In this document: in pieces, positions 1 through 12,739 of the stretch
How the letters are laid out: every line of letters starts with the position of its first letter
Position numbering within the stretch: the first letter of the stretch is position 1
Translations under genes and position numbers: made by a program
Notes under the pieces: generated by a model
Seen by the model: only the letters and a program-made list of their open reading frames with translations
What the model was told of the DNA's origin: nothing
Database searches by the model: none
Origin: Hymenoscyphus infarciens
Lineage: Eukaryota; Ascomycota; Leotiomycetes; Helotiales; Helotiaceae
DNA: 64,000 nt
NCBI GenBank assembly: GCA_001414345.1
Contig: LLCB01000033.1
Coordinates: forward strand, 223,278-287,277
Reading direction: 5' to 3'

Positions 1-3000
1 AAAATATAAAGCTATCTATAACTAATACTATAACTAAACTAGTTAATATAACTTTATTATTTAAAAAAATAAATACTTTTTAACTCTTATCTAGCTTTAT
101 ACTAAAACCCTCTTTACTTATATATAGACTCTATTCTACTTCTTAAAAGATTTTATAAATTATTAAACTTTCTTTTACTAGTAAAAAATTAAAGACTATA
201 TTAATAGACTAAGTCTTTACTAATATAAAGTAGTACTATTATAATAAGCTTAGATATTTTAAACCTAATTACTCTAATCTACTTAGTATTAATAAGATAG
301 ATAATTAACTTAAAGAAGAATAACTATCTAAAGAGTACTTTAACTTTAACTTAAGTTAGAAAGAAAATAAAAAGACTTAGTTATAAATTCATTTCTAAGC
401 TTATATAAATATAACCTAACTAGACTTAATCTTTTTAAGCTTATAAGAGGAAAATAGTTTCTTATAATTACTACTTTTAATATATAGAGATATAGTATTA
501 AATTATAAGCTTTAGTAGATATAGAAGCTAATAGATATTTATTCTTAACTTAATCTTTAGTCTTATAATTATTTAAAATAATATATTTAAAGATTTAGAA
601 ATTACTATATTTAGTATTTATTTATAAATATAATAATAATATTAAAAGCTAGACAACTTAGTTTATATAATTATATTTAAATAAAAATAAAGGTTATATT
701 CTTAACTATATCTTTATTATTCTAGATATTAGATAATAAGACCTAATTATTAGTAATAAGTAGTTAAACTATTTTATAGTTTTTTTTAACATTTTAAAGA
801 ATTAGATTACTTAGCTAGCTAATTACTCTTTAATCTTCTACTTTAGTAAAAAGATTTTACTTCTACTTTTTAACTAGAACTAGAAATCTATTTTAAATTA
901 CTAATTAAATATAAATTAAAAGGAATATATAATCTATTAATAAGAAAGATATAAAAAGAGTAGACTTATTAATATAGCTAAGTTATTATTTTTCTTTATA
1001 ATATCTCTTAAAATTTTAATCTCTAACTCTAGTCTAAAGCCTCTTTAACCTACTAGTATAGTCTTAAAAAGCTAGACTTCTTACTCTTTTATTAGCGAAA
1101 TAAGTATAAATACTATATATTTTAATATAAAATAACCTAACTTAGAATTCTATATAACTAGTATCTATAAGCTAGATTAGATTATTAATAAAAGATTAGC
1201 CTCTCTTTAAGATAACGATAATATAAGAGCTCTAATATAAGCCTAACTTTTAAAATATTATTCTTTTTATAAAGATATATTCTTAAAAGTAGCTTCTAAT
1301 AAGCTCTCTTCTTACTATAAATATAACTATAAGATTACTTAGAATAAACCACTTCTTAACTCCTTTTTACCTCTATATTAATAGTTAACTATAAAGCTTA
1401 AAGCTATAAAGAAGTATCTTATAAAGAACCTAGATAAAGAGTTTATTATTAATAGTAATAGCTCTTTTGTCTTTCTAGCACTCTTTATTAAAAAGGCTAA
1501 TAGTAATAAGTTATAGTTCTATATCGATTATAGAAAGCTTAATACTCTAATCTAAAATAATCTTTACTTAATCTCTTAAATTAATAAGCTTCTTTTAAGA
1601 ATAAGAATAGCTAAAATCTTTACTAAGTTAGATATAAGATAAGCTTTCTATTATATTTAGATAGACTCTACCTTAGAAGAGATAACTATATTTAAAACTA
1701 GGCATAGTATATATAAATATAAAGTCCTTCTTTTTAGACTCTATAATAACTCTACTACCTATTAACGTTATATAAATAATATCTTAATTAATTATCTAAA
1801 CAACTTCTATATCACCTACTAAGATAATATTTTAATTTATTTAGATACTATTAAAGAATATAAGGAATAAGTTAAGAAGGTTCTAAGTCGGCTCTAAGAA
1901 GTAGGACTCTAAGTAGATATTAAGAAAAGCGAATTTAGTATTACTTAAGTTAAATACTTAAGATTTATCTTAATTATAAAAGAACTTAAAGTTAATCTTA
2001 AAAAGGTAGAACCTCTATAGAACTAGGTCTAACCTACTACTATAACAGATGTAAAATCTTATCTAAGGTTTATAGAATTTTATAAATAATTTATTAAAAG
2101 TTATACTAAAATTACTAAACTCTTAACTATAATAATACGCCTTTTAAAGCCTTTTCTATAAACGTCTAAGTATAATAAAGCTTTTAAAATACTAAAAACT
2201 AAGCTACTTACTATATAAATCTTATACTACTTCGATCTTAATTATAATATAAAAGTAGAAATAGACTTCTTAGAAGAAGTAATAGTAGATGTTTTCTTAT
2301 AATAATATAATAACCTTTAGTACTTTATTAGGTTCTACTTATACGTCTTAGTTAGCTATGAATCGAACTAGGAGATCTATAATAAAGAACTATCTACTAT
2401 TATAAAAGCTTTTAAGAAATAGCGCTCTAAACTTATATTATATTAAAAGTGTATTAACATATATTTAGACTATAGATTATTAGAATACTTTTTAATAACT
2501 AAGCTACTTACTACTAAGTAAGTCTAATAAATATAGTTTTTATTAGACTTTAACTTTTAGATCTGATTTATATCTAAGAAGAGTAATTAAAAAGTAGATA
2601 TATTAACCTAATATAAATAAGACCTAAAAACCTATGATTAAGCTAAATTAGAAAGCTACTTCTTAGAACTTAATTAGTTAAACCTCTAAATTAACGTTAA
2701 ACCTACTTAGATCTTTTTATAAGAATAGTTTATATTACTTAATATAATAGATATTATTCTAAAGTTAAGTTTAAATATAATTTAAAAGTTAAAAGAAGAT
2801 AACCTATACTCTTTTTAGAAAGAATATTATAAACTTCTAGATAAATACTCTATTTTACTAGATAATTTACTCTTTTTTAAGAATTAACTTTATATTTAAA
2901 GAAATACTAAACTCTATATAAAGCTAATCTAAGAAGTCTATAACTAAGTATCTAGTACTTACTTAAGTATAAAAAAGATATACTAGTTATTAGTATAATA

Positions 3001-4660
3001 CTACTACTAGGTTAGACTAGGTTTAGACTATAAGAGGTATATAGTGAATTACTAAGTCTATAAATACTCTTATTCTTAATAGACTAAGTAGTAAGACTTT
3101 CTTTACCCCTTTCTAGTATCTAACTATCTTATATAATATTTATATATAGATTTTAAATTATTCTTAAAAGATAAACATAGATTTAATATTATACTAGTAT
3201 TTATTAACTAACTTAAGAAGGATTTAGTATTAATACCTTACTACTTAACTATAGACGCTAAAGACCTAGCTAAACTCTTTATTTAATAGATTTACTACTT
3301 TAGTTACTACTCTAAATTAATTATATCTAATTAAAGACTTTAATTTATATTATTATTTTAGACTAAATTTTATTAAATAATTAATATTAAGCTTAAGCTT
3401 AGTACTACTTACTATAAATAAACAAATAAATAGATAAAGATAATAAAGTAATATATTAATTAAAGACTAAAGCTCTTTATAAACTACTACTAAGATAACT
3501 AAAGTAAATTAATCTCTCTAATAAATAGAGTATAAATAATACTTCTATACTTATTTATTAATATAACCTCTTATTAGCTTAAGTTTAGACTTAACCTAAG
3601 AACTTTATAAGACTAGAATACGCTAAAGACGTCTATTTCTTAAGAAAGTCTTAACTATAATAAGATAGTAAAAATAGCTTAATATATATACTCTACTTAG
3701 AAGATAGCTAAAGATAATATAAGTAAAGCCTAGAAAAAAATAGAAGATAGTATAAATTAATACTAAAGAGCTATTAACTAAGATATTAGAGATAAAGTCT
3801 ACTTATCTACTAAGAATCTTAAGATAAATTATTCTAGCTAAAAGCTTATTAAATAATAGATAAGACCTTTTAAAATACTAGATTATATAAGATACTCTTA
3901 TAAGCTAAAACTTCTAAAAGGATTATTAATTTATAATGTTTTTACTCTTAATATACTTTTAAAGAATCTAAATACTCTCTTACTAAGATAAGAGGCTCTA
4001 GAGCCTCTACTAGATATTATTTAAGATATATAAGAATAAGAGGTTTAAGAAATACTTAGTAGTAGACTTTTTAAAAGATAGCTATAATACTAGATAAAAT
4101 AGGTTAGATATAATTTAGATTCTACTTAGTATTCTATAAATAATTTTTAAAGTTTACTATATTATCTAAGAGACTTTTATACTAAATATCTAGAATAGCT
4201 AAAACTACTCTAACTTCTCTCTAAATAGATTAATATATAAGAATTAAATAAGAATTAAGTAAAAGAGTTAATTTATAAAACTCTATTAATATCTTCTAAT
4301 TCTAGTTACTCTTAATAAAGAACTTATAATAAAAACCTAAGATAAAACACTAACTAGTAGAAATGTTTAAAATTAATAAAGTAAAGAACTAAGACTAAGT
4401 TACTACTAAAATAAGGCCTATTAACTCTCTCTAAGCTATAGCCTCTCCTTTCTCTAACTTATTATTCTCCTCTTAAGCGTAAGAAGTCTAAATTAGCTCT
4501 TCCTCTACCTTCTTCTTATAAGTACGCTTCTTATCTTAATAACCTTCTATAACTAGCTTAGAAAAGGACATCTATAAACTCTTTAAATAGGCCTTAAAGA
4601 GGACCTAAACCCAGGTTTAGACAGAGGTTCTACTCTCTATAACATAGCATAAGAACTATT
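1..4660 (+). pseudogene. Ty3/gypsy gag-pol relic, copy A1 (5' end outside window)
   Basis: Reading the plus strand through stops gives gag tail, protease, reverse transcriptase, RNase H, integrase and chromodomain in the Ty3/gypsy order. A degraded zinc knuckle lies near 240-300. The protease starts near 509 (ALVDIEANRY) and has its second motif at 740-780 (DLIISNK-stop-LNYF). Reverse transcriptase runs about 1360-2050, with FYIDYRKLNTLI near 1520 and the catalytic box near 1825 reading Tyr-stop-Asp-Asn. RNase H is about 2200-2620 and integrase about 2830-3760. A basic Pro/Ser-rich tail (PLKRKKSKLALPLP near 4460) ends the frame. Stops fall where Gln or Trp is expected, and Cys and His of the knuckle read Tyr, as RIP predicts. 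The element is dead. No 5' LTR is in the window and I could not define the 3' LTR. Confidence 0.9.
4038..4235 (+). other. Chromodomain at the end of gypsy A1 pol
   Basis: After the integrase C-terminal domain the frame reads EILSSRLFKR, an aromatic/basic strand, then NNF and LRDFYTKYLE, the usual order of a chromodomain ending in its C-terminal helix. In fungal chromoviruses this domain reads histone H3 methylation and directs integration to heterochromatin. Several Trp and Gln positions are now stops. Confidence 0.75.
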
Positions 4661-5676
4661 AAATATTAGTAACTGAAACCGCTCTAATAAGTAAGAAGTA
4701 CTTATAATAACCTTAGTACGAAGTACTTAAGTCTCTTCTAAGAGAGCGAACTATATCTCTAAACTATTCTTTAGTACCTTTATACTAGTAATAACTAATA
4801 CCTTATCTAAAAGCCTTCTTAATCTCCCTCTTCTCCTCTTTAAGCTTAAGCTTATTAAACTCCTTCTCTATAAACTATAGCAACTATCTAAGTTAGAACA
4901 GATTTAGTATATATTTAGGATTAAACTTACTAGAATATATATAGTATTCTACTCTATATAGTACTTATACTTCTTTAACTTAAGCTTCTTAAAAGCGTAT
5001 ATATAATCTCTATTCTAAGATTTTACTTAAAAGCACTAAATATAGTAGACTTAGTAAGTAGCTAGAAGCGTACTAAGAGGACATAGAAGAGGTATTTTAC
5101 TATATTAGATTAGCTCTAAATTAGGTCTAATTAAGAAGAGAAAAACTTACTTTTATATATATATAGATAATATATATATTCTAGGAGATAAGTTAGTATA
5201 TAAGAATATATCTAATTAGAAGGTATTCTTATTATATATATATTATTTTAAATAAAAAGAAAAGAAGAAGAGAAGTTAGAATTAGAGAAAAGTCGCCTAT
5301 TAATATACTACTTATAATAATAGCTATTACTTTATAATTATTATTTATTACTTAATAATTACTATTATAATATATAATAATAGTAAGAATATAATAACTC
5401 TATAGTAGTATACTACTTTCTACTCAATAGCTAATAATTAGCCTCTCTTCTATTTATATCTATTATTATATAGTATATAATAGTAAATAAAGAATAATCA
5501 TCTCTTAAAATAATAATACTATTAGCTACCGACTCTACTCTAACTACTAGACACTATAATAGTAGATAAGTTATATTCTTTATAATAACTACGTAAATAA
5601 TACTCTAATTAACCTAATACTATGTTAATTAATAACTAAAGACTTAAGACGAGTCTTTTTAAAGAAGAGAGAATAT
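4661..5676. other. AT-rich stretch, probably 3' non-coding part and LTR remnant of A1
   Basis: No convincing gene. Up to about 5130 both strands can be read for some distance through stops, which reflects the base composition. From 5150 the sequence is nearly pure A/T with short palindromic TATA runs. An LTR of A1 should lie here, but no second copy is present to define its ends. Confidence 0.5.
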
Positions 5677-6050
5677 AATAGTATACTATTCTAAATTATT
5701 AGTATTTATAAAACTACTAATAATTTTATAACTACTAATACTCTTATAACTTATAAGATAGAAGGTATTAAAGGAAGTAAGGATTAGATATTATATATTT
5801 TGCTTTAAGGTCTTATATATTTAGCTTTAAAGCTCTTATTACTTTAGTAGCTATATTAAGAAGAACTTAGTTATTATTCTTATTAGAACTTAGTAGTCTC
5901 TAACCTCTTATATATAGATGTTTATACTTAGTATAGAAGAAGAATAGTTTTTCCTTTTCTTCTATATTAGTACCTAGTATTTATATACGTTATTTAGTCT
6001 CAAACGTACTTCTATATATCTCTTCTTCTATAGTATATATTTCGTACTAT
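5677..6050 (+). repeat. Inverted-repeat arm A (left), about 370 bp
   Basis: This stretch matches the reverse complement of 9345-9715 along its whole length. It also matches 9716-9960 directly in part. Landmarks shared by all three are TTAGCTTTAAAGCTCTTA, ATAGATGTTTATACTTAGTA and TAGTTTTTCCTT. It abuts the truncated end of the minus-strand gypsy copy A2. It may be an LTR-derived or TIR-like segment; I cannot decide which. Confidence 0.75.
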
Positions 6051-9000
6051 TATAATATCTACTTAGAGTTCTACTTCTTAGAGCTAATTTAGAACCTTCT
6101 TAACCTATTTCTTATATTCTTTAATAATATCTAAAGAAATTAAAATATTATCTAAGTAAGTAATATAGAAGTTATTTAAATAGTTAATTAAGATATTATT
6201 TATATAATATTAATAAATAGTAAGGCTGTTATAAAGTCTAAAAGAGAAGATCTTATATTTATATATACTATATCTAGTTCTAAATATAGTTATCTCTTTT
6301 AAAATAAGGTCTATTTAAATATAATAAAAAACTTATCTTATATCTAACTTAGTAAAGATTTTAGCTATTCTTATTCTTAAAAAGAGCTTATTAACTTAAG
6401 AGATTAAGTAGAGATTATTTTAAGTTAGAGTATTTAGCTTCTTATAATTAATATAAAACTATAACTTATTACTATTAGCTTTTTTAATAAAGAGTACTAG
6501 AGAGGTAAAAGAGCTATTACTATTAATAATAAACTCTTTATCTAAGTTCTTTATAAGATACTCTTTTATAGCTTTAAGCTCTATAGTTAACTCTTAATAT
6601 AGAGGCGAAAAGGAGTTAAGAAGTAGTTTATTTAAAGTAATCTTATAGTTATATTTATAGTAAGAAGAGAGCTTATTAAAAGCTACTTTTAAGAATACGT
6701 CTTTATAAGAAGAGTAGTATTTTAGGAGTTAAGACTATATTAGAGCTCTAGTATTATCGTTGTTTTAAAGAGAGGCTAATCTTTTATTAATAATCTAATC
6801 TAGCTTATAGATACTAGTTATATAGAATTCTAAGTTAGGTTATTTTATATTAAAATATATAGTATTTATACTTATTTCGCTAATAAAAGAGTAAGAAGTC
6901 TAGCTTTTTAAGACTATACTAGTAGGTTAAAGAGGTTTTAGACTAGAGTTAGAGGTTAAAATTTCTAGAGATATTATAGATAAAAGTAATAACTCGACTA
7001 TATTAATAAGTCTACTCTTTTTACGTCTTTCCTATTAATAGATTATATATTCTCTTTAATTTATATCTAACTAGTGATTTAAAATAGGTTTCTAGTTTTA
7101 GCTAGAAAGTAAAAGTAAAATCTTCTTATTAAAGTAGAGAGTTAGAGAGTAATTAGCTAGCTAAGTAATCTAGTTCTTTAAGAGATTAAGAAGAACTTTA
7201 AAATAGTTTAACTACTTATTACTAATAATTAGGTCTTATTATCTAAGGTCTAGGATAATAAAGAGGTAGTAAAGAATATAATATTTATTAATATTTAGAT
7301 ATAGTTATAAAAACTAAGTTACTTAGCTTTTAGTACTATTATTATATTTATAAATAGATACTAAATATAGTAATTTCTAAAGCTTTAAACCTATTACTTT
7401 AGATAATTATAAAGCTAGAGATTAATTTAGAAATAAGTACTTATTAGCTCTTTTATCTACTAAAGCTTATATTTAATACTATATTCTTATATACTAAGAG
7501 TAGTATTTATAAGAAACTATTTTCTTCTTATAAGCTTAGAAAAGTTAAGTCTAGTTAAGTTATATTTATATAGACTTAAGAAGGAATTTATATCTAAGCC
7601 TCTTTAATTTCCTTCTTACTTAGATTAAAGTTAGAGTACTTTTTAGATAGTTATTCTTCTTTATATTAATTATTTATCTTATTAATACTAGGTAAATTAG
7701 AGTAATTAGGTTTAAAATGTTTAGACTTACTATAATAATAATACTTTATACTAGTAAAGACTTAGTCTATTAGTATAGTCTTTACTTTTTTATTAGTAGA
7801 AGTAGGTTTAGAAGTTTATAAAATCTTCTAAGAGATAGAATAGAGTCTATATAAGAGTAGAGAGAGTTTTAATATAGAGCTAAGTAAGGATTAAAAAGTA
7901 GTTATCTTTTTAAATAATAAGATTATATTAATTAGTTTAGCTATAGTATTAGTTATAGATAGCTCTATATTTTAATACTTCTCCTTATCTAAGACTAAAA
8001 GATCTACTACTATTTTATTAAAATTATAATTCTAATATCTCTTAACTAATATAGAGCTATCTTAGAGCTAGAGCGTAATCTTATCTTATATCTAATAGAA
8101 TCTTTCTAACTCTAATATCTCTTTAAGTATAGCTATACTTAAGAAGTATATTCTAAACTTTAAAAAGGTTTCTTCTATATAACCTTTTCTATCTATTTAT
8201 AAGACTTAAAATTTATTCTAAGTATTCTCTTTCTTATAACTAGTTAAGAAGTAGATATTAAGAAGCTCTATTATATCTTATTAATCTTTAAAAGCTATAT
8301 TACCTATATCTAACTTATATTAGAGCTCTAAGTAGTTCCTAGTAAGTTTTATAGTTATCTCTTAAATAAGAGCTTTATAAGTTTTAAGTATATAGTAATA
8401 GTTAGTATTTACTTAAAGTCTATTATATATAGATATCTTCTATTATATATAAGTAGATAAAGTACTATTATCTAAAGGTTTAATTTTCTCTATAATTTTA
8501 CTTTTAATAAGTTATTAAGCTTTTAGTTAGGTTTTAGCTTATAATTAAGAAGTAGATTATTATAATTATTATAAAGAAAGAATATTAGAGATAGAGTTAC
8601 GTATCTAAAAATAGTCTAGTATAGTAGAAGAGTATAAAGGAGGAGTTTAATTTAGTTAATAAAGACTTAGACTCTAATCGTTATCTAGTAAATCTTTACT
8701 AATTTATTATACTAAGTCTACTAATTAGACGATTTAGTTATCTTATTATAAGATCCTCTCTTCATTTTCTTAATCTTTAGCCTCTATAGCTTATATTATA
8801 CTCTATATCTTATTTATATTTAAAAAGTCTTATTAGTCTCTCTAGCTTTTAAGAGCTATATCTTTACCTTTATTATTTTATAACTTTTTATTATTCTTAG
8901 ATATATAAGTATAAGCTAAGAACCTTTTAGTTAGTACTTAACTCTCTTCTCTAATAAGAGGCTCTATACTTAAAAGTGGAGCTTAGAAGAGATCTAGAAT

Positions 9001-9340
9001 TACTCTTAATTCTAATATATTAAATATTAATTAAAAAGAGGTAAAGAGGTTAATTTAAGAGCTTTCTAGATAACTATTATCTATTAACTATCTAAATCGT
9101 ATATAGTAGTCTCTATACTAAGAGAGTTATTAGAATTCTTAGAAACACTTAGTATATTCTAATTCTTTAATATATAAGATACGTTTTTTACTAGCTATCT
9201 AAGAGATCTCTAGAATCCTAGCTATTTAAGAATAACGTTATAATAATCTAAATCTAGGCTATATTGAATTTAAAATAAAAAGTAATAATAAGCTTAAAAG
9301 AGATATTATAAAAGCTATTACTAGTAAAGAAGAGTTTTTC
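6051..9340 (-). pseudogene. Ty3/gypsy gag-protease-RT relic, copy A2 (3' truncated)
   Basis: The reverse strand carries the same family as A1. Gag lies about 7500-9300, with a zinc knuckle near 7690-7745 that still has its histidine (SKSKHFKPNYSNL). Protease is about 7180-7470 and reverse transcriptase about 6060-6800. The copy stops at 6050 inside reverse transcriptase, just after the segment following the catalytic box. RNase H, integrase and chromodomain are missing. Stops occur at expected Gln and Trp codons. Both borders are arms of the same inverted repeat, so this is either a deletion derivative with its own termini or the product of a rearrangement. Confidence 0.85.
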
Positions 9341-9344
9341 CTTT

Positions 9345-9715
9345 TTATATAATAGTATAAAATATATACTACTATAGAAGAGGTATATAAGAGTATATTT
9401 AGTAGAATAATATATATAAATAATAGGCTCTAATATAGAAGAAAAGGAAAAACTATCTCACTTCTATACTAAGTATAAATATCTATATATAAGAGATTAG
9501 AAACTACTAAGTCTAAATAATAATAATAACTAAGCTCTTTCTAATATAGCTAATACTAAAATAATAAGAGCTTTAAAGCTAAATATATAATATCGAAATC
9601 TTAATCTCTTTAGTACTTTCTATTATATAAGTATTAGGTTAATTATAAATCTTAGTCTTAAGATATTAGAGATATTAGTAGTTTTACAAATACCGGTAAT
9701 TTAGAATAGCGTACT
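9345..9715 (-). repeat. Inverted-repeat arm A' (right border of A2)
   Basis: Reverse complement of the 5677-6050 arm. It is immediately followed by a third, plus-oriented copy, so A' and A'' face each other as one large palindrome centred near 9690, around a short stretch with CAAATACCGG. It lies just 5' of the gag region of A2. Confidence 0.75.
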
Positions 9716-9960
9716 ATTATATCTAATACTTATATAATAGAAGATAATAAAGAGATTAAGGTTTAAATATTATATATTTAGCTTTAAAGCTCTTATATTT
9801 AGTATTAGCTATATTAGATAAGACTTAGTTATTATTATTATTAGAACTTAGTAGTTTCTAACCTCTTATATATAGATGTTTATACTTAGTATAAAAGAGA
9901 GATAGTTTTTCCTTATCTCTTTAGTAGTAGTATATATTTAGTACTATTATAAATAGATAC
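9716..9960 (+). repeat. Inverted-repeat arm A'' (partial third copy)
   Basis: Shares the landmarks of arm A in the same orientation (GCTTTAAAGCTCTTATAT, ATAGATGTTTATACTTAGTA). It pairs with arm A', for example AATCTCTTTAGTACTTTCTA at about 9600 against its counterpart at about 9750. Similarity to arm A fades after about 9960. Confidence 0.7.
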
Positions 9961-10029
9961 TTAAGAAATTAATACATAGTCTATAATAAGACTAATTTGA
10001 ATTTTTAACTTTTATTAATTAAGAAATCT

Positions 10030-11200
10030 AGTATAATAGCTACTAAGTTTTTATAATTCTTACTCTATATTCGCTTAATAATTATTATTAGAACTTTGAA
10101 AAAGTAAGTAACCTAGTTTTTATTAGTAATTTAGATAAGTAAAATAGGCTTTATTCTTATTTCTATAAGATTTTCAACTTCTAGACTAGTAACTACTTCT
10201 AAACTTACTCTACTTACTCTTTTAAAAGTACTACTAATATTCTTTAATAAAATTCCTAGTTATATAAAAGAGTAGAACTAGTACTATCTAGTATATAGCA
10301 CTCTATATTAAAATCTGCTAAGTAGATTCTCTTAATATAGAACTCTCGTTTTAGCTCGTTTATATCTAATTTATTATAGATCGATTTTCTAAGAAATTTA
10401 ATTATACTTAACTAACCTCTACTCTCTATATAATAAGTAATAATATTAGTACTAAGTATATTCTATTTCTTATAAGAACTTATATAACTAGCTAAAGTTT
10501 CTCTAAAGATAATTTAATAGAGACTCTAAATTTAAACTCTATTCTATATTAATAATCTTTAATATAATTAGATTCTTTCTTATTATCTAGTCTATCTTTC
10601 TCTCTATAGTAGAAGTTCTCTTAGATATATTCTATAGAAGAGTATTTCTTAAGTTAGAGACTAGTAGCTCTAGTAAAACCTAGTTCTATAGTAAAATATA
10701 CTTAGCTAGTAGAGAATCCTTATATATACTCGAATTCTATTAGATATTTTTATAGGTTATAGATAGGAATATATAGAAAAAAAACGCTAAAAAGATATAT
10801 TTACTATATTCTTACTAGTTATAGCTATCTTTAGAGACTAGCCGAGAGTATTAGTTAATTAGAAGAATTATAAATAAATTATCTCTCTTACTAGTAAGTT
10901 TCTAAGCAGGTATTTCTATTTATAAAGTTTAGTAATATTCCTATATACTATACTAGAAGTAAACTTAATATAAAGTAAAGAATAATATTTACTAGAAGAG
11001 AAGTAACTCTTAGAATAACTATCTACGTATAAATAGAGTAATTAATTCTAGCTTATATCTTATAAGATTAGTAAAAGCGTCGCGCTATTTATTCTTATAA
11101 ATAGCTACGAGATAATTATTAGATATGAATTAATAAGCGTTATTCTATTATCTAATCCTGCTGCTATATAGTAGAATAATAGTTTAGAGTATATATTCGA
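10030..11200 (-). pseudogene. Unrecognised broken gene, RIP-mutated
   Basis: I do not recognise this gene. The reverse strand reads as a coherent protein when Gln/Trp-type stops are ignored. Good stretches are KKYSSIEYI near 10630, FYYREKDRLDNKKESNYIKD near 10570 and KREFYIKRIYLADFNIECY near 10340. The last stretch is in another frame from the first two, so there is at least one frameshift or intron between them. No transposase, reverse transcriptase or zinc-finger motif is visible. The composition (charged, aromatic, few repeats) looks more like a cellular protein than gag. CA/TG are scarce, so it was probably duplicated at some time. Start and end are approximate. Confidence 0.4.
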
Positions 11201-12073
11201 GTCTTATTAAAAAGCGAGTACTCTATAGCTACTCTACTATCTAGAAAGATTAGTAAGTGTTTAGAAGTTATATAGAGGAATTCTTTCTTTTAGAATATAA
11301 TAGAAAGAATATAAACTCTTAATTACGCTAATAGATTAGAAGTTTACTTAAAAACTTACTATATAAGATAATATAATATATCTAGTTTCTAGAGATTTCT
11401 CGTCTTAATAGCTTTTATACTTCTTATATTAATAAGTCGTAGTAGTAAAACCTTTCTATTTCTATTATTATAGAGCTTAGTATCGCTTATTCGTCGGTTA
11501 CTTATTAATAATTTAGTATATTTCATAGTCTATAGTTAATAGGTCGCTTATACTTTATAACTTAATAATAGACTTTATTAGTTTTAAAGCTTAAAGTCTT
11601 CTTTATACTTATAGTATACTTTAGTATATAGTATATAAGAGAAGAGCTAGAACTTTAAAAAGTATATAAAGATTACTATCTATTTATCTACTACTCTAAT
11701 TTATATAATAACGTTAGTATATTAAGATTAAATTAGTCTTTTATATATACTATCTCTCTACTAATACTATAAAGAAAGATTAGTATATAAAGCTATTATT
11801 ACTCTTTAAATACTTACTCGTAGTATTTAAAGAATCTATTAGCCTAATATAAAAGATATCTATTAATAAAATAATTATAAGATTTAAAAGTCGCTACTAG
11901 TATATACTAAAATATAAGTAGAAACTATTTCTAAAGAGATATTAAAAGTAGATCTTATGTTTTACTAGATATATATATATATATATAACTTTCTCTTTTA
12001 TTCTTAAACTTATAAAATACTAGAACTAGACTAAAAAAAAGGTCTTATACTTATAAATAAAGTAGAATTATTA
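11201..12073. other. No recognisable gene
   Basis: AT-rich, RIP-mutated sequence. The reverse strand may hold the 5' part of the broken gene at 10030-11200, but I found no motif. A short ATATATATATATAT run lies near 11972. Confidence 0.5.
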
Positions 12074-12239
12074 TGACAGTCCTAGTCACATACGTCACTC
12101 ACGTGACCAGGTTAGCCCGAGGCTTTGCCGAGGCTTCGCTTAATATATATAAATAAAGCCAGAGTGCTTATACTCTTCGCTTTTCTCTTTAGTTTAGTTT
12201 TCCTTAATATTAGGTACTATTCTATAAGCACTCTCTTTA
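12074..12239 (+). repeat. M1 left (5') LTR, 166 bp, little RIP
   Basis: Starts TGACAGTCCTAGTCACATAC and keeps CACGTGA and GCCCGAGGC. A TATA box (TATATATAAATAAAG) lies at 12144-12158 and is followed by a CT-rich segment, as expected for the U3/R boundary. Against the right LTR, nearly every difference is C to T or G to A in CA, TG or CG context. Confidence 0.85.
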
Positions 12240-12739
12240 GCCGAGTACTATTTTATTATTATATTCTATTTAGAGCGTAAGAACAGTAAGATAGATACTT
12301 TAACTTATAAAGTAAACGAGATACACTTATAAAAGAAACTTAAAGAGTAGTACTAGACCTATACACTTCTAATAAAGGAATAAGTTAATATAGAAGCACT
12401 TAAAGACCTAAGAGTCGAAATAAGCTCGATTATACTAGCTCTAGTTAATAATAACTACTTCTAAGAATTATTTACACTTTTAGAATAAATCTACTAAGTA
12501 AATAAGAATACTATAACACTTTAAGCTATATAAGCATAAACTAAAACTAATACTAATTCCTTATATATCTTAAAGAAAGGCCTTTTACTTTACTAAAACT
12601 ACTTAGTAGTACTAGATATAGATATACTAAGAATAGACCTAATTTATAAAGCTTATAATCAAATACTTTCAACTTATTTAAAAAGAGATAAGACCTACTA
12701 GATTCTATATTTAAGATATATCTAGTAAAACATAAAAGC

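Noticed and set aside
4661..5130. Minus-strand coding region (EKEFNKLKLKEEKREIKKAF-like reading)
   Set aside because: The plus strand reads about as well through stops and continues from A1 pol; neither reading has a motif, so no gene was called.
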